Source of the DNA: Dactylosporangium siamense | Lineage (GTDB): Bacteria > Actinomycetota > Actinomycetes > Mycobacteriales > Micromonosporaceae | DNA length: 64,000 bases | NCBI RefSeq assembly: GCF_016862795.1 | Contig: NZ_BONQ01000083.1 | Location: 124,001 to 188,000, forward strand | Reading direction: 5' to 3' | Part shown: in pieces, positions 47,714 to 57,021 of the stretch | Layout: each line of letters starts with the position of its first letter | How positions within the stretch are numbered: position 1 is the stretch's first letter | Made by a program: the position numbers and the translations under genes | Notes under the pieces: model-generated | What the model was told of the DNA's origin: nothing | Database searches by the model: none | Seen by the model: only the letters and a program-made list of their open reading frames with translations

Positions 47714-48307
47714 CTACCAGAGCAGCCAGTCGCCACCGGCCAACCGGTAGGCCACGACGATCCCGGCGATCGCCAGGGCGATGCCGCTGGACGCCGCGAC
47801 CCCGACGGCGACGCCGCGGTCGCCGAACCTCGCAAGGATGAACGCCGCGGCCCACGAGACCAGCCCGGCGATCAGCGTGAGCCAGATGTAGCCGCGGGCG
47901 GACGTGGCGAGCAGCCCGAACAGCAGCATCCAGGCGGCCCCGGCGGCGGCGCCAGCGGTGATCATCTGGCTGCGCACCGGCAGCGGCTCGCGATAGGTGG
48001 GCCGCGGTGGCCCCTGGCTGACCACGAACGGCGGCGGCCGCAGGACGCCCTGCCAGGCCCCGTAGGACGCGGCGGGGGTGAGCGGCCGGGTGGTGCTCAG
48101 TCGCGGCGGCGGCCCGATGACCGGTGACCCGTTGGCGCCTGGCCAGACCGGCCGGCCGGCGGGCATCGCGGCGGTCACCCCGGCCGCCCCGTGCGGGGGC
48201 GGGGCCACCGGATGTGCGCTGCTGGGCAACGGCGGCGCCGGCGTCACGGGGTGCTTCGCGGGGCGCGAAGCGTCCGGCGAGCTCCACTGCGACTCGTTCA
48301 CTGCCAC
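47714..48307 (-). CDS. Membrane protein with Pro-rich N-terminus
   Basis: 197 residues. The first 110 are Pro, Ala and Ser-rich; then three hydrophobic helices (ITAGAAAGAAWMLLFGLLA, YIWLTLIAGLVSWAAAFILARF, GVAVGVAASSGIALAIAGIVVAY). Function unknown. Confidence 0.72.
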   Translation of the reverse strand: MAVNESQWSSPDASRPAKHPVTPAPPLPSSAHPVAPPPHGAAGVTAAMPAGRPVWPGANGSPVIGPPPRLSTTRPLTPAASYGAWQGVLRPPPFVVSQGPPRPTYREPLPVRSQMITAGAAAGAAWMLLFGLLATSARGYIWLTLIAGLVSWAAAFILARFGDRGVAVGVAASSGIALAIAGIVVAYRLAGGDWLLW

Positions 48308-48380
48308 GAAAAAGAGCTTAGCCCGGCCTCCCCACAGGGACGACCGGGCTGAGCCACGCGACCTACCGAAGGACGAAGGA

Positions 48381-49538
48381 CTATCCGAACAGAGCGATCC
48401 GCTTCTGCGTCACGCCGCCGATGGTGGTGAACTCGCCACCGGCGACCACCTGGTCGAGCGCCGGGTTGGCGGCCATGGCGCGCACGCCGGCGACCCCGTT
48501 GCCCTGCGGCGCCCAGTCCAGCAGCTTGCCGCGGGCGTCGATCGCGGCGAGCTTGACCCGCGACACCGACCCGTCCGTGCAGGCGCCCTGGGAGCCGTTG
48601 TTGCTCGTCGTGCAGGCCTTGTCGTAGTGCCCGCCGACGTAGGCGACGCCGTCGAGCACGGTGAGCGCCTGCACGTCGCCGTCGAAGACCCGGGTCCACT
48701 GGACCTTGCCGGCGGGGGTGTAGGCGACCGCACGTCCGCCCTGCCCGCCCATGCCCGCGTAGATCCCGTCCGGCCCGACCGCCACGGCGAGGACGATCGC
48801 CGACGGCCGTGGCATGAAGTTCTTGTCCAGCTTGCCGTCTTCCGCGTCGACCGCGGTGAGCCGCAGCGCGTTGCTGACCCCGTTGGTCTTGTGGAAGGAG
48901 CCACCGAGATACACCCGGCTGCTCGTCACCGCCAGGGCCTCCACCCGGTCGTCGGTGGTGGGGGCCCAGCCCGCGTCGAGTTCGCCGGTGGTGAGGCTGA
49001 ACGCGGCGAGGTTGGTCCGCTTGGCGGTGTCGATCGTGGTGAACTTGCCGCCGACGTACAGCCGTCCGCCACCCACCCCGAGGGTGACCGGCGAGCCGGA
49101 CACCGCATGGTTGAACGCATTGACGGCGCCGGTGGTCGCGTCGAGCTCCGCGAGCGAGTCCCGCTTAGCCCCCGCGACCTTCGTGAAGTCACCGGCCGCA
49201 TACACAGAGTTACCGTTCACGGCGAGCGCCCGGACCGTGCTGTCGGCCGCCGGCGCCCAGTCGAGCAGCGCTCCGGTGTGGGTGTTGATCGCCGCGAGCC
49301 GGCTGCGCGTGATGCTCTTGCCATTGACGATGGCCTTGCCGAACGATCCACCGACGTAAACGGTTCCACCGTCGGAGGAGTAGGCCACGGCCCACACGGT
49401 GCCGTCGAACGACGGCGACAGCAGCGGCGTCTTCTCGACCACCGCGGCGCCGGCCTCGGCGCCACCGAAGAGGCCGCACACCACGGTGGCGGCCGCCGCC
49501 GCGAGCGCCGTTCTTACTATTTGCCGGAAAAGTCGCAT
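48381..49538 (-). CDS. Secreted beta-propeller protein
   Basis: 385 residues from ATG 49538 (GTG 49547 possible). Signal peptide ([15 protein letters not shown], cleavage near AEAGA). Seven or so repeats of about 45-50 residues with strands like [19 protein letters not shown] and [20 protein letters not shown], the pattern of delta-60/DUF5122 propellers. Extracellular; ligand unknown. Confidence 0.8.
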   Translation of the reverse strand: MRLFRQIVRTALAAAAATVVCGLFGGAEAGAAVVEKTPLLSPSFDGTVWAVAYSSDGGTVYVGGSFGKAIVNGKSITRSRLAAINTHTGALLDWAPAADSTVRALAVNGNSVYAAGDFTKVAGAKRDSLAELDATTGAVNAFNHAVSGSPVTLGVGGGRLYVGGKFTTIDTAKRTNLAAFSLTTGELDAGWAPTTDDRVEALAVTSSRVYLGGSFHKTNGVSNALRLTAVDAEDGKLDKNFMPRPSAIVLAVAVGPDGIYAGMGGQGGRAVAYTPAGKVQWTRVFDGDVQALTVLDGVAYVGGHYDKACTTSNNGSQGACTDGSVSRVKLAAIDARGKLLDWAPQGNGVAGVRAMAANPALDQVVAGGEFTTIGGVTQKRIALFG

Positions 49539-49653
49539 GAGGCTCACGCTAACGGGTTGTAACCGCCCAAACGTGCTCGAATGGTCACGCTTAAGGCGTT
49601 CGGCGGCCGTCCCGAGCCGAACGGGTGATCGGGTGGTGTGCGAGAGTTCCGCA

Positions 49654-50658
49654 GTGCGTGATGCGACCTTGAACGTGGCGGTGATCGGACTCGGACTGAT
49701 CGGCGGATCGGTCCTGCGTGCACTCGCGGCGCGCGGGCATCATGTCAGCGGCTACGACGCCGACCCCGCCACCAGGGCCACCGCCCGCACCGCCGCTGCC
49801 CAGGCGCCCGCCAACGCCCGCTGGCACGTCACCGCCACCGTCGCCGACGCCGTCCGCGACGCGGACCTGGCCGTCGTCGCCGTGCCCCTCCCGGCCGTCG
49901 GCGGCGTCTTCGACGAGCTGGCGTCGCTCGCGTACGTCGGCGTCGTCACCGACGTCACCTCCGTCAAGGGACCCGTGCGGGACATCGCCCTCGACCGGCT
50001 CCGCACCGGCGGGCAGTCCCTGGCCACGTTCATCGGCGGCCACCCGATGGCGGGCCGCGAGACCTCTGGTTTCACCGCCGCCGACCCGCGCCTCTTCGAC
50101 GACTGTGCCTGGGTGCTCTGCCTGGAGGAGGACGGCGCCGGCCTGCGGGACTGGATCGAGCTCGCCGCCCTCATCACCGGCCTCGGCGCCCGCGTCGTGC
50201 CCGCCACCGCCGAGGAGCACGACCAGGCGGTCGCCACGATCTCCCACGTGCCGCACCTGGTCGCCGCCGCGGTCGCGGCCCGCATCGGCAGCGACCCGCT
50301 GGCCGGCACCCTCGGCGCGGGCTCCTTCCGCGACGGCACCCGGGTCGCCGCCGCCCGTCCCGAGCTGACCGCGGCGATGTGCGGCGGGAACGCCGAGGCG
50401 GTCCTCGACGCCCTCGACGCCGTGCTCGCCGACCTGGCCGCGGCGCGGGCCGCCCTCGACGGCGCCGACCCGATCACGACCCTGGTGCCGTGGCTGACGC
50501 CGGGACACACGGCGCGGCACGAGTGGCCGCCGACGCCCGGCGAGACGGCCGACCTCCCGGCGCGGGCCGATGTCCTGCTGCGGCTCGGACGCGTCGGCGG
50601 GTGGATCACGTCGGTGGCCGACGACGGCAGGACCGTCCGCGCCGTCCGGCCCGCCTGA
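49654..50658 (+). CDS. tyrA: Prephenate dehydrogenase
   Basis: 334 residues. NAD-binding [17 protein letters not shown] at the N-terminus, then the TyrA signature [12 protein letters not shown] and the active-site [11 protein letters not shown]. Oxidative decarboxylation of prephenate in tyrosine synthesis. GTG 49654 chosen with GAGAG upstream; earlier GTGs exist. Confidence 0.92.
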   Translation: MRDATLNVAVIGLGLIGGSVLRALAARGHHVSGYDADPATRATARTAAAQAPANARWHVTATVADAVRDADLAVVAVPLPAVGGVFDELASLAYVGVVTDVTSVKGPVRDIALDRLRTGGQSLATFIGGHPMAGRETSGFTAADPRLFDDCAWVLCLEEDGAGLRDWIELAALITGLGARVVPATAEEHDQAVATISHVPHLVAAAVAARIGSDPLAGTLGAGSFRDGTRVAAARPELTAAMCGGNAEAVLDALDAVLADLAAARAALDGADPITTLVPWLTPGHTARHEWPPTPGETADLPARADVLLRLGRVGGWITSVADDGRTVRAVRPA

Positions 50659-50670
50659 CGGCCTGCTTCT

Positions 50671-50724
50671 CATGATCCGGTAGAGGTTGAGCGCCCCTGG
50701 GTGTTCAACCTCTACCGGATCATG
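50671..50724. terminator. Perfect 20-bp hairpin between tyrA and mtnA
   Basis: CATGATCCGGTAGAGGTTGA (50671-50690) and its exact reverse complement at 50705-50724, loop of 14 nt, between convergent genes. No T-run; likely a bidirectional terminator or 3' barrier, possibly a dispersed element. Confidence 0.8.
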
Positions 50725-50730
50725 GGGAAG

Positions 50731-51684
50731 TCAGGGGTGCCAGACGCGGGTGTCCGTGACGATCGCGGTGACCAGGGACGCCGGGGTCACGTCGAAGGCC
50801 GGGTTGACCGCCGCGGTCCCGGGAGGAGCGGTGGAGCCGACGATCTCCGCGGCGCCGCGGTCCTCGATCTCGACCTCGGCCCCGGAAGGGGTGGAGAGGT
50901 CCACGGTGGACTCGGGGGCGACGCAGATGAACGGGATGCCCGCGGCCCGGGCGCCGAGGGCGTGGGCGTAGCTGCCGACCTTGTTGACCACGTCACCGTT
51001 GGCGCAGATCCGGTCGGCGCCGAGGATGACGGCGTCGACCTCGCCGCGGGCCATGAGGAACGGGCCGGCGGAGTCGACGGCGAGGCGGTGCGGGACGCCG
51101 GCGCGGGCCAGCTCCCAGGTGGTGAGGCGGGCGCCCTGCAGCAGGGGGCGGGTCTCGCTGGCGATGACGCCGCCGAGGGTGCCGCGGCGGTGCAGCTCGA
51201 AGGCGACGGCCAGGGCGGTGCCGCCGACCACGGTGGCGAGGGCGCCGGTGTTGCAGTGGGTCAGCAGCCGGACCGAAGCTCCGCACAGGGAGGTGACCAG
51301 GTCGGCGCCGAGGCGGGCCATCTCGGTGGAGGAGTGGATCTCCTCGTCGCGGATCCGCAGGGCCACCTCCAGCGCCGCGGCGGCGGAGGGCAGGACCGCG
51401 GCGGCCCGGCCGGCGCCGCGGGCGAGATTGACGGCGGTCGGGCGGGCGGTCTCGATCCGGTGCACCAGGCCGGCGACTACCGACGGGTCGGCGCTGGACC
51501 GCGCGGCCAGGGCCACGCCCATGGCGCCGGCCACGCCGAGGGCCGGCGCACCCCGCACGGCCAGGCGCTGGATGGCGTCGATGAGGGCATCCACAGTGGA
51601 CAGTCGGAGCCAGACCACCTCGTGCGGCAGGCGGGTCTGGTCGACGATGACGACGGCACCGTCGACCCAGTCGATCGTTCGCAT
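50731..51684 (-). CDS. mtnA: S-methyl-5-thioribose-1-phosphate isomerase
   Basis: 317 residues from ATG 51684 (GGAG 6 nt upstream). TIDWVDGAVVIVDQTRLP start, RGAPALGVAGAMGV, LTHCNTGALAT (catalytic Cys) and ILGADRICANGDVVNKVG (catalytic Asp). Methionine salvage. No other salvage genes are next to it. Confidence 0.94.
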   Translation of the reverse strand: MRTIDWVDGAVVIVDQTRLPHEVVWLRLSTVDALIDAIQRLAVRGAPALGVAGAMGVALAARSSADPSVVAGLVHRIETARPTAVNLARGAGRAAAVLPSAAAALEVALRIRDEEIHSSTEMARLGADLVTSLCGASVRLLTHCNTGALATVVGGTALAVAFELHRRGTLGGVIASETRPLLQGARLTTWELARAGVPHRLAVDSAGPFLMARGEVDAVILGADRICANGDVVNKVGSYAHALGARAAGIPFICVAPESTVDLSTPSGAEVEIEDRGAAEIVGSTAPPGTAAVNPAFDVTPASLVTAIVTDTRVWHP

Positions 51685-51755
51685 GTCAACTCCCAATGGT
51701 CATGATTTTCGGCAAATCCCCAACAACGAACGTTGACGGGCGTACATTCGCGGTT

Positions 51756-52214
51756 ATGAGCACCGGATTGGCGCTCGCGACGGTTCTGGGCCTCATCGTG
51801 GCCGGTCCGATCGCGTTGATGAGGATTCCGACCCATCTGCAGCTGACCGTCACCGACACGGCCCTGGTCATCGAGCCGCAAGGATTGGACAGCTGGTGGG
51901 CGGGCACGGGCAGGGTCGAGGTGCCGCTCGCGGCGATCGCCTCGATCCGGATCGTGCCGCGCTCGGAGGCGCCGGCCGTGCCGCACCGGCACAAGCTGCG
52001 CCCGGGGGCGCTGCACCTGGCCGGGAAGATCACGGCGGGGGTGCACGACGGCACGTTCTGGGACGTGCGCAACGGCGACCAGCTGCTGATGATCACCTGC
52101 CGGCCCGAAACCCAGTTCAAGGCCCTGGTCCTGCAGTTCGCCAACCCGTTCGCCACGCTGACCCGCACGCGGACGGTCGTTGCGCACAGCGCCTCGAGGA
52201 GCACTACCTTCTAG
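51756..52214 (+). CDS. Hypothetical membrane-anchored protein
   Basis: 152 residues. N-terminal helix (LALATVLGLIVAGPIALM) then a beta-rich domain (LQLTVTDTALVIEPQGLDSWWAG ... FWDVRNGDQLLMITC) that looks like a PH-type fold. Function unknown. It ends 3 bp before the PHP gene. Confidence 0.75.
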   Translation: MSTGLALATVLGLIVAGPIALMRIPTHLQLTVTDTALVIEPQGLDSWWAGTGRVEVPLAAIASIRIVPRSEAPAVPHRHKLRPGALHLAGKITAGVHDGTFWDVRNGDQLLMITCRPETQFKALVLQFANPFATLTRTRTVVAHSASRSTTF

Positions 52215-52217
52215 GGC

Positions 52218-53252
52218 ATGAGGGATCCGCTCGCCGATCTGCGGCGCATCGCGTTCCTGCTGGAGCGCGCCGGTGAGAAGACCTACCGGGTGCGCGCGTT
52301 CCGCGGCGCGGCGGCGACGCTGGCGAAGCTGCCGGAGGGCGAGCTGGCCGCCAGAGCGAACGCCGGCACGCTGAAGGACCTGCAGGGTGTCGGCGAGGTG
52401 ACCGCGCGGTGCGTGGTCGAGTCGCTCGCCGGTGAGGAGCCGGTCTACCTGCGCCGCCTCGAGTCGACCGCGGGGCAGGACCTCGACGAGGCGACCGCCG
52501 CGATGCTGGCGGCGCTGCGCGGGGACTGTCACGCGCACTCGGACTGGTCCGACGGCGGGTCGCCGATCGACGAGATGGCCCTGGCGGCGGCCGCCATCGG
52601 CCACGAATACCTGGTGCTCACCGACCACTCGCCGCGGCTGACCGTGGCCAGGGGGCTGTCGGCGGAGCGCCTCACCGAGCAGCTCGACGTGGTCGCCGAC
52701 CTCAACGCGGGCTTCGCCGGCCTCGGCATGTCGTTCCGGATCCTGACGGGCATCGAGGTCGACATCCTCGCCGACGGCTCGCTCGACCAGACCGATGCGC
52801 TCCTGGAGCGGCTGGACGTGGTGGTCGGGTCGGTGCACAGCAACCTCAAGGACGAGCCGGACGTGATGACCCGCCGGATGGTCACCGCCCTCGCGAATCC
52901 GCACCTGGACATTCTCGGCCACTGCACCGGCCGGTTGATCACCGGCGGGCGCGGCACCCGGGCGGAGAGCCGGTTCGATCCGGAGCGGGTGTTCGCGGCG
53001 GCGGTCGAGCACGACAAGGCGATCGAGATCAACTCACGGCCGGAGCGGCTCGACCCGCCGAAGCGGCTGCTGCGCGTCGCTCTCGAAACAGGTTGCAGGT
53101 TCTCGATCGACACCGACGCGCACGCCCCCGGCCAGCTCGACTGGCTGTCAAACGGCTGCGCGCGCGCCGTCGCCTGCGGGGTCCCGCTGGACCGGATCGT
53201 CAACACGCTGCCCGCCGCCGACCTCCTGGCGTGGACGAAGACGCACAAATAG
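52218..53252 (+). CDS. HhH plus PHP domain protein, PolX-like without polymerase
   Basis: 344 residues. Residues 1-75 are the helix-hairpin-helix region of family X polymerases (AFRGAAATLAKLPEG ... LKDLQGVGEVTARCVVESLAG). From about 103 the PHP phosphoesterase domain has GDCHAHSDWSDG, HEYLVLTDHSP, GIEVDIL, VGSVHSNL, HLDILGHCTGR and IDTDAHAP, all metal ligands. The nucleotidyl transferase palm that PolX has between them is absent. May be a 3' end-processing nuclease in repair. Confidence 0.9.
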   Translation: MRDPLADLRRIAFLLERAGEKTYRVRAFRGAAATLAKLPEGELAARANAGTLKDLQGVGEVTARCVVESLAGEEPVYLRRLESTAGQDLDEATAAMLAALRGDCHAHSDWSDGGSPIDEMALAAAAIGHEYLVLTDHSPRLTVARGLSAERLTEQLDVVADLNAGFAGLGMSFRILTGIEVDILADGSLDQTDALLERLDVVVGSVHSNLKDEPDVMTRRMVTALANPHLDILGHCTGRLITGGRGTRAESRFDPERVFAAAVEHDKAIEINSRPERLDPPKRLLRVALETGCRFSIDTDAHAPGQLDWLSNGCARAVACGVPLDRIVNTLPAADLLAWTKTHK

Positions 53253-54140
53253 CCCCTGCGAAATGCCGACACCCAGCAGGACGACGAGACCGCCGACGGG
53301 CTGGTTCCAGGTCAGGTGCTCGTGCAGGACGACGACCCCGGCGACGGCACCGACGAAGGGCGGCAGGTAGGTCACCATCGAGCCGGTGGTGATGCCGGCG
53401 GTCCGCACCACGTGGTTGTTCAACGCGAACGCGATCCCGGTGCCGAACACGCCGAGCGCGACGACCGCCAGATACACCCGGGGCGAGTGCGACAGCGGCG
53501 ACGGCGGGGCACCGGCGATCAGCGGCGCCGCGATCAGCAGCTGCAGCGTCGACATGGTCAGCTGGCCGACGGACAGCTGCAGCGGCGACAGCTCGAAGCG
53601 CTTCATCAGCCAGCGGGTGTAGTTGAAGGCGATGCCGTAGCAGGTGACCGCGCCGAGGAGCATCAGCTGCCCGGCGAGGGAGCTGCCGCCGACCCCGTTC
53701 CAGACGCCGAGGACGACCAGCACCCCCGCGAACCCGGCGAGCAGGCCGGCGATCTGCCGGCGGGACGGCCGCTCGGAGCGCATCGCGATCAGGGTGACGA
53801 CGAGCGTGGTGAGCGGGGCGGTGCCGTTCCAGATGCCGGCGAGGACCGACGGGACCCGCTGCTCGGCGTAGCCGAAGAGCGTGAACGGCACCGAGGTGGC
53901 GACGATCGCGTAGACGAACAGGTGGATCCACAGCCGCGTCCCGCGCGGCGGGCGCAGGCCCCGGGCGTACAGGAAGATCAGCAGGGTGAGCGCGCCCAGG
54001 AGGATCCGGTAGCCGGCGATGTAGACCGGCTCGAGCTCCACGAGGGCGTCCTTGATGAACATGAAGCTCGTGCCCCAGATCAGAGCGATGGCGAGAAACG
54101 CCGGGAGCCATCGGGCCGCGTTAGGGGCGGGAGCAGTCAT
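53148..54140 (-). CDS. EamA family (DMT) transporter
   Basis: 330 residues with ten hydrophobic helices in two repeats (WLPAFLAIALIWGTSFMFIKDAL and the C-terminal VGGLVVLLGVGISQGLF). The last 35 codons overlap the end of the PHP gene by 105 bp in antisense; that tail is Arg-rich and probably not functional, so an ancestral stop may have been lost. Substrate unknown. Confidence 0.85.
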   Translation of the reverse strand: MTAPAPNAARWLPAFLAIALIWGTSFMFIKDALVELEPVYIAGYRILLGALTLLIFLYARGLRPPRGTRLWIHLFVYAIVATSVPFTLFGYAEQRVPSVLAGIWNGTAPLTTLVVTLIAMRSERPSRRQIAGLLAGFAGVLVVLGVWNGVGGSSLAGQLMLLGAVTCYGIAFNYTRWLMKRFELSPLQLSVGQLTMSTLQLLIAAPLIAGAPPSPLSHSPRVYLAVVALGVFGTGIAFALNNHVVRTAGITTGSMVTYLPPFVGAVAGVVVLHEHLTWNQPVGGLVVLLGVGISQGLFVRLRPRQEVGGGQRVDDPVQRDPAGDGARAAV

Positions 54141-54273
54141 GGGCCTTACTCTGCGCCTGCCGACCGGCTCCCGTCGCGCGGATTTCGGACCTCTGAGCGC
54201 AGGTCAGGCCACTGGTTGCGAATTGGCCTGGACACGGGCGACAACCGAGAATGCGGTCGCGTAGGGTCGGCCC

Positions 54274-55947
54274 GTGGGATCTATCGATGACATCGCCGAC
54301 CGCTATGTCGAGCAATGGGCGCCCCTCGACCCGATCGGGGCGACCTTCGTCGGAGTGGCCGGGCATGACGACACGTTGACCGACCTCTCGCCCGACGGTT
54401 TCGCCGCCCTCGCCGACCTCGACCGGCGCACCCTCGCCGCGCTCGCCGCCGAGACGCCCGCCACCGAGACGGAGCGGGTGGCCAAGGAGGCCATGCAGGA
54501 GCGCCTGGGGCTCGCCCTGGAGCGGTTCGAGGCGGGTGACATGACCAGCGACGTCAACGTGATCTCCAGCCCGCTGCACGGGGTCCGGAGCTCGTTCGAC
54601 CTCATGGCGACCGAGGGCGAGGAGGCGGTGGCCAACGTCAAGGCCCGCCTCGCCGCGGTGCCGGCGGCGCTGGAGCAGTGGCAGCGCTCACTGCTGCACG
54701 CCGCCCAGCAGGGGCACGTGGCGCCGGCCCGGCAGATCATCGAGGTCGCCAAGCAGTGCGAGGTGTGGGCCGACCCCGACGGCGACAACTTCTACCCTGA
54801 CCTGGCCGCGAAGGTCGGCGGCGGCACCAGCGCGACGCTTGCCGCCGAGCTCGCCCGCAACGCCGAGGCGGCCCGCGCCGCGACGGTCGCGCACGGCGAG
54901 TTCCTGCGCCGCGAGCTGGCGCCGCTGGGCCGGGAGAAGGAGGCCGCCGGCCGCGAGCGGTATCAGCTCGCCTCCCGCTACTTCCTCGGCGCCACCGTCG
55001 ACCTCGACGAGGCCTACGCGTGGGGCTTCGAGGAGCTCGCCCGCCTCGAGAGCGAGATGCGCACCGTCGCCGACAAGATCGTGCCCGGTGGCTCGGTCGA
55101 CGACGCGGTCGCCGCCCTGGACGCCGACCCGGCCCGCACGATCCGCGGCAAGGAGGCGTTCCGCGACTGGATGCAGTCGCTCGCCGACGCGACGGTGCAG
55201 GAGCTCAACGGGCGGCACTTCGACATCCCCGCCCAGGTGCAGCAGATCGAGTGCATGCTGGCGCCGACGTCCGACGGCGGCATCTACTACACCGGGCCGA
55301 GCGAGGACTTCTCCCGCCCGGGCCGGATGTGGTGGGCGGTGCCGCAGGGCGTCGAGGAGTTCTCCACCTGGCGCGAGGTCACCACGGTCTACCACGAGGG
55401 TGTCCCCGGCCATCACCTGCAGATCGGCCAGACCTACGTGCGGGCCGAGCTGCTCAACCGGTGGCGCCGCATCCTGGCCTGGTCGAGTGGGCACGGCGAG
55501 GGCTGGGCGCTCTACGCGGAGCGGCTCATGGACGAGCTGGGCTACCTCGCCGACCCGGGCGACAAGCTCGGCATGCTCGACGGGCAGGCGTTCCGCGCGG
55601 TCCGCGTGATCATCGACATCGGCATGCACCTGGAGCTGGAGATCCCGCGGGACAACCCGTTCGGCTTCGCGCCGGGCGAGCGGTGGACGCCGGAGCTGGG
55701 CTGGGAGTTCCTGCGGGCGCACTGCCGGGTCGAGGAGAAGAGCCTCCGCTTCGAGCTCAACCGCTACCTGGGCTGGCCCGGCCAGGCGCCGTCCTACAAG
55801 CTCGGCGAGCGGGCGTGGCTGACGGCCCGCGACGACGCCCGGGCCCGCAAGGGTGCCGACTTCGACCTCAAGGCGTTCCACCGCGACGCGCTCAACCTCG
55901 GCTCGCTGGGCCTCGACCCGCTGCGGGCCGCGCTGCAACGCATCTGA
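54274..55947 (+). CDS. DUF885 family protein, putative metallopeptidase
   Basis: 557 residues, normal family length. The zinc motif TVYHEGVPGHHLQ is intact (His-Glu ... His-His) and a C-terminal Glu-rich stretch (SGHGEGWALYAERLM) supplies the third ligand. No signal peptide. Predicted peptidase; substrate unknown. CoA transferase follows 2 bp later. Confidence 0.9.
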   Translation: MGSIDDIADRYVEQWAPLDPIGATFVGVAGHDDTLTDLSPDGFAALADLDRRTLAALAAETPATETERVAKEAMQERLGLALERFEAGDMTSDVNVISSPLHGVRSSFDLMATEGEEAVANVKARLAAVPAALEQWQRSLLHAAQQGHVAPARQIIEVAKQCEVWADPDGDNFYPDLAAKVGGGTSATLAAELARNAEAARAATVAHGEFLRRELAPLGREKEAAGRERYQLASRYFLGATVDLDEAYAWGFEELARLESEMRTVADKIVPGGSVDDAVAALDADPARTIRGKEAFRDWMQSLADATVQELNGRHFDIPAQVQQIECMLAPTSDGGIYYTGPSEDFSRPGRMWWAVPQGVEEFSTWREVTTVYHEGVPGHHLQIGQTYVRAELLNRWRRILAWSSGHGEGWALYAERLMDELGYLADPGDKLGMLDGQAFRAVRVIIDIGMHLELEIPRDNPFGFAPGERWTPELGWEFLRAHCRVEEKSLRFELNRYLGWPGQAPSYKLGERAWLTARDDARARKGADFDLKAFHRDALNLGSLGLDPLRAALQRI

Positions 55948-55949
55948 CC

Positions 55950-57014
55950 GTGGGCGCACTCGACGGGATCCTCGTCGCGGACTTCTCCAGAGTCCTCGCC
56001 GGGCCGATCGCCACGATGACGCTCGGCGACCTCGGCGCCGACGTGGTCAAGGTGGAGCGGCCCGGCGTGGGCGACGACACCCGCTCCTGGGGTCCGCCGT
56101 TCGCCGCCGACGGCCGCTCGACCTACTTCCTGTCCGTCAACCGCAACAAGCGCGGACTGGCGCTCGACCTGAGCACCGAGGACGGGCAGCGTGAGGCGTT
56201 GCGACTGGCGGAGTCGGCCGATGTACTGGTGGAGAACTTCGCCCCCGGCACCATGGAACGCTTCGGCCTGGGCTATGAGCAGATCGCCAACCCGAGGCTC
56301 GTCTACGCCAGCGTCACCGGCTTCGGGCGGCACCAGCACGCCCCCGGCTACGACTTCCTGGTGCAGGCGGTCGGCGGCCTGATGTCGATCACCGGCGACC
56401 CCGGCGGCGCACCGACGAAGGTGGGCGTCGCGCTCGTGGACGTCCTCGCCGGCCAGCAACTGACGGCGGGGATCCTGGCCGCCCTGTATGCCCGGGAGCG
56501 CACCGGCCGAGGCCAGCGGGTCGAGGTCGACCTGCTCAGCAGCCTGCTCGCCGGCCTGGTCAACCAGGCCTCCGCCTACGTCAACGCCGGGGTGGTGCCG
56601 CAGCGGATGGGCAACCGGCACCCGAGCATCGCCCCCTACGAGACGTTGCGGGCGAGCGACGGCGAGTTCGCGGTGGCGGTGGGCAACGACCGCCAGTTCC
56701 GGCGCCTGGTCGAGGCCCTGGGCCTGCCGGAGGACGAGCGCTTCACGACGAACGCGGGGCGGGTCGCCGCGCGCGAAGCGCTGATCGCACAGATCGAGGC
56801 GGTGACCGTACACCTGCCGAAAGCGCGATTGATCGAGCTGCTCGCTGCCAACGGGGTGCCGTGCGGGCCGGTGAACACGGTGGCGGAGGGGATCGCGCTG
56901 GCTGAGCGACTGGGGCTGGCGCCGGTGGTGGAAGTCGACGGTGCCAGGTCGGTGGCGTCCCCGATCAGACTGTCGGAGACCCCGGTGACCTATCGACTTC
57001 CACCCCCTGGCTGA
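55950..57014 (+). CDS. CaiB/BaiF family CoA transferase
   Basis: 354 residues from GTG 55950. VADFSRVLAGPIATMTLGDLGADVVKVERP is the N-terminal signature; the active-site Asp lies in KVGVALVDVLAG; NRNKRGLALDLS is also family-typical. Moves CoA between acyl acids; substrate not clear. Probably co-transcribed with the DUF885 gene. Confidence 0.92.
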   Translation: MGALDGILVADFSRVLAGPIATMTLGDLGADVVKVERPGVGDDTRSWGPPFAADGRSTYFLSVNRNKRGLALDLSTEDGQREALRLAESADVLVENFAPGTMERFGLGYEQIANPRLVYASVTGFGRHQHAPGYDFLVQAVGGLMSITGDPGGAPTKVGVALVDVLAGQQLTAGILAALYARERTGRGQRVEVDLLSSLLAGLVNQASAYVNAGVVPQRMGNRHPSIAPYETLRASDGEFAVAVGNDRQFRRLVEALGLPEDERFTTNAGRVAAREALIAQIEAVTVHLPKARLIELLAANGVPCGPVNTVAEGIALAERLGLAPVVEVDGARSVASPIRLSETPVTYRLPPPG

Positions 57015-57021
57015 AGCGGGC

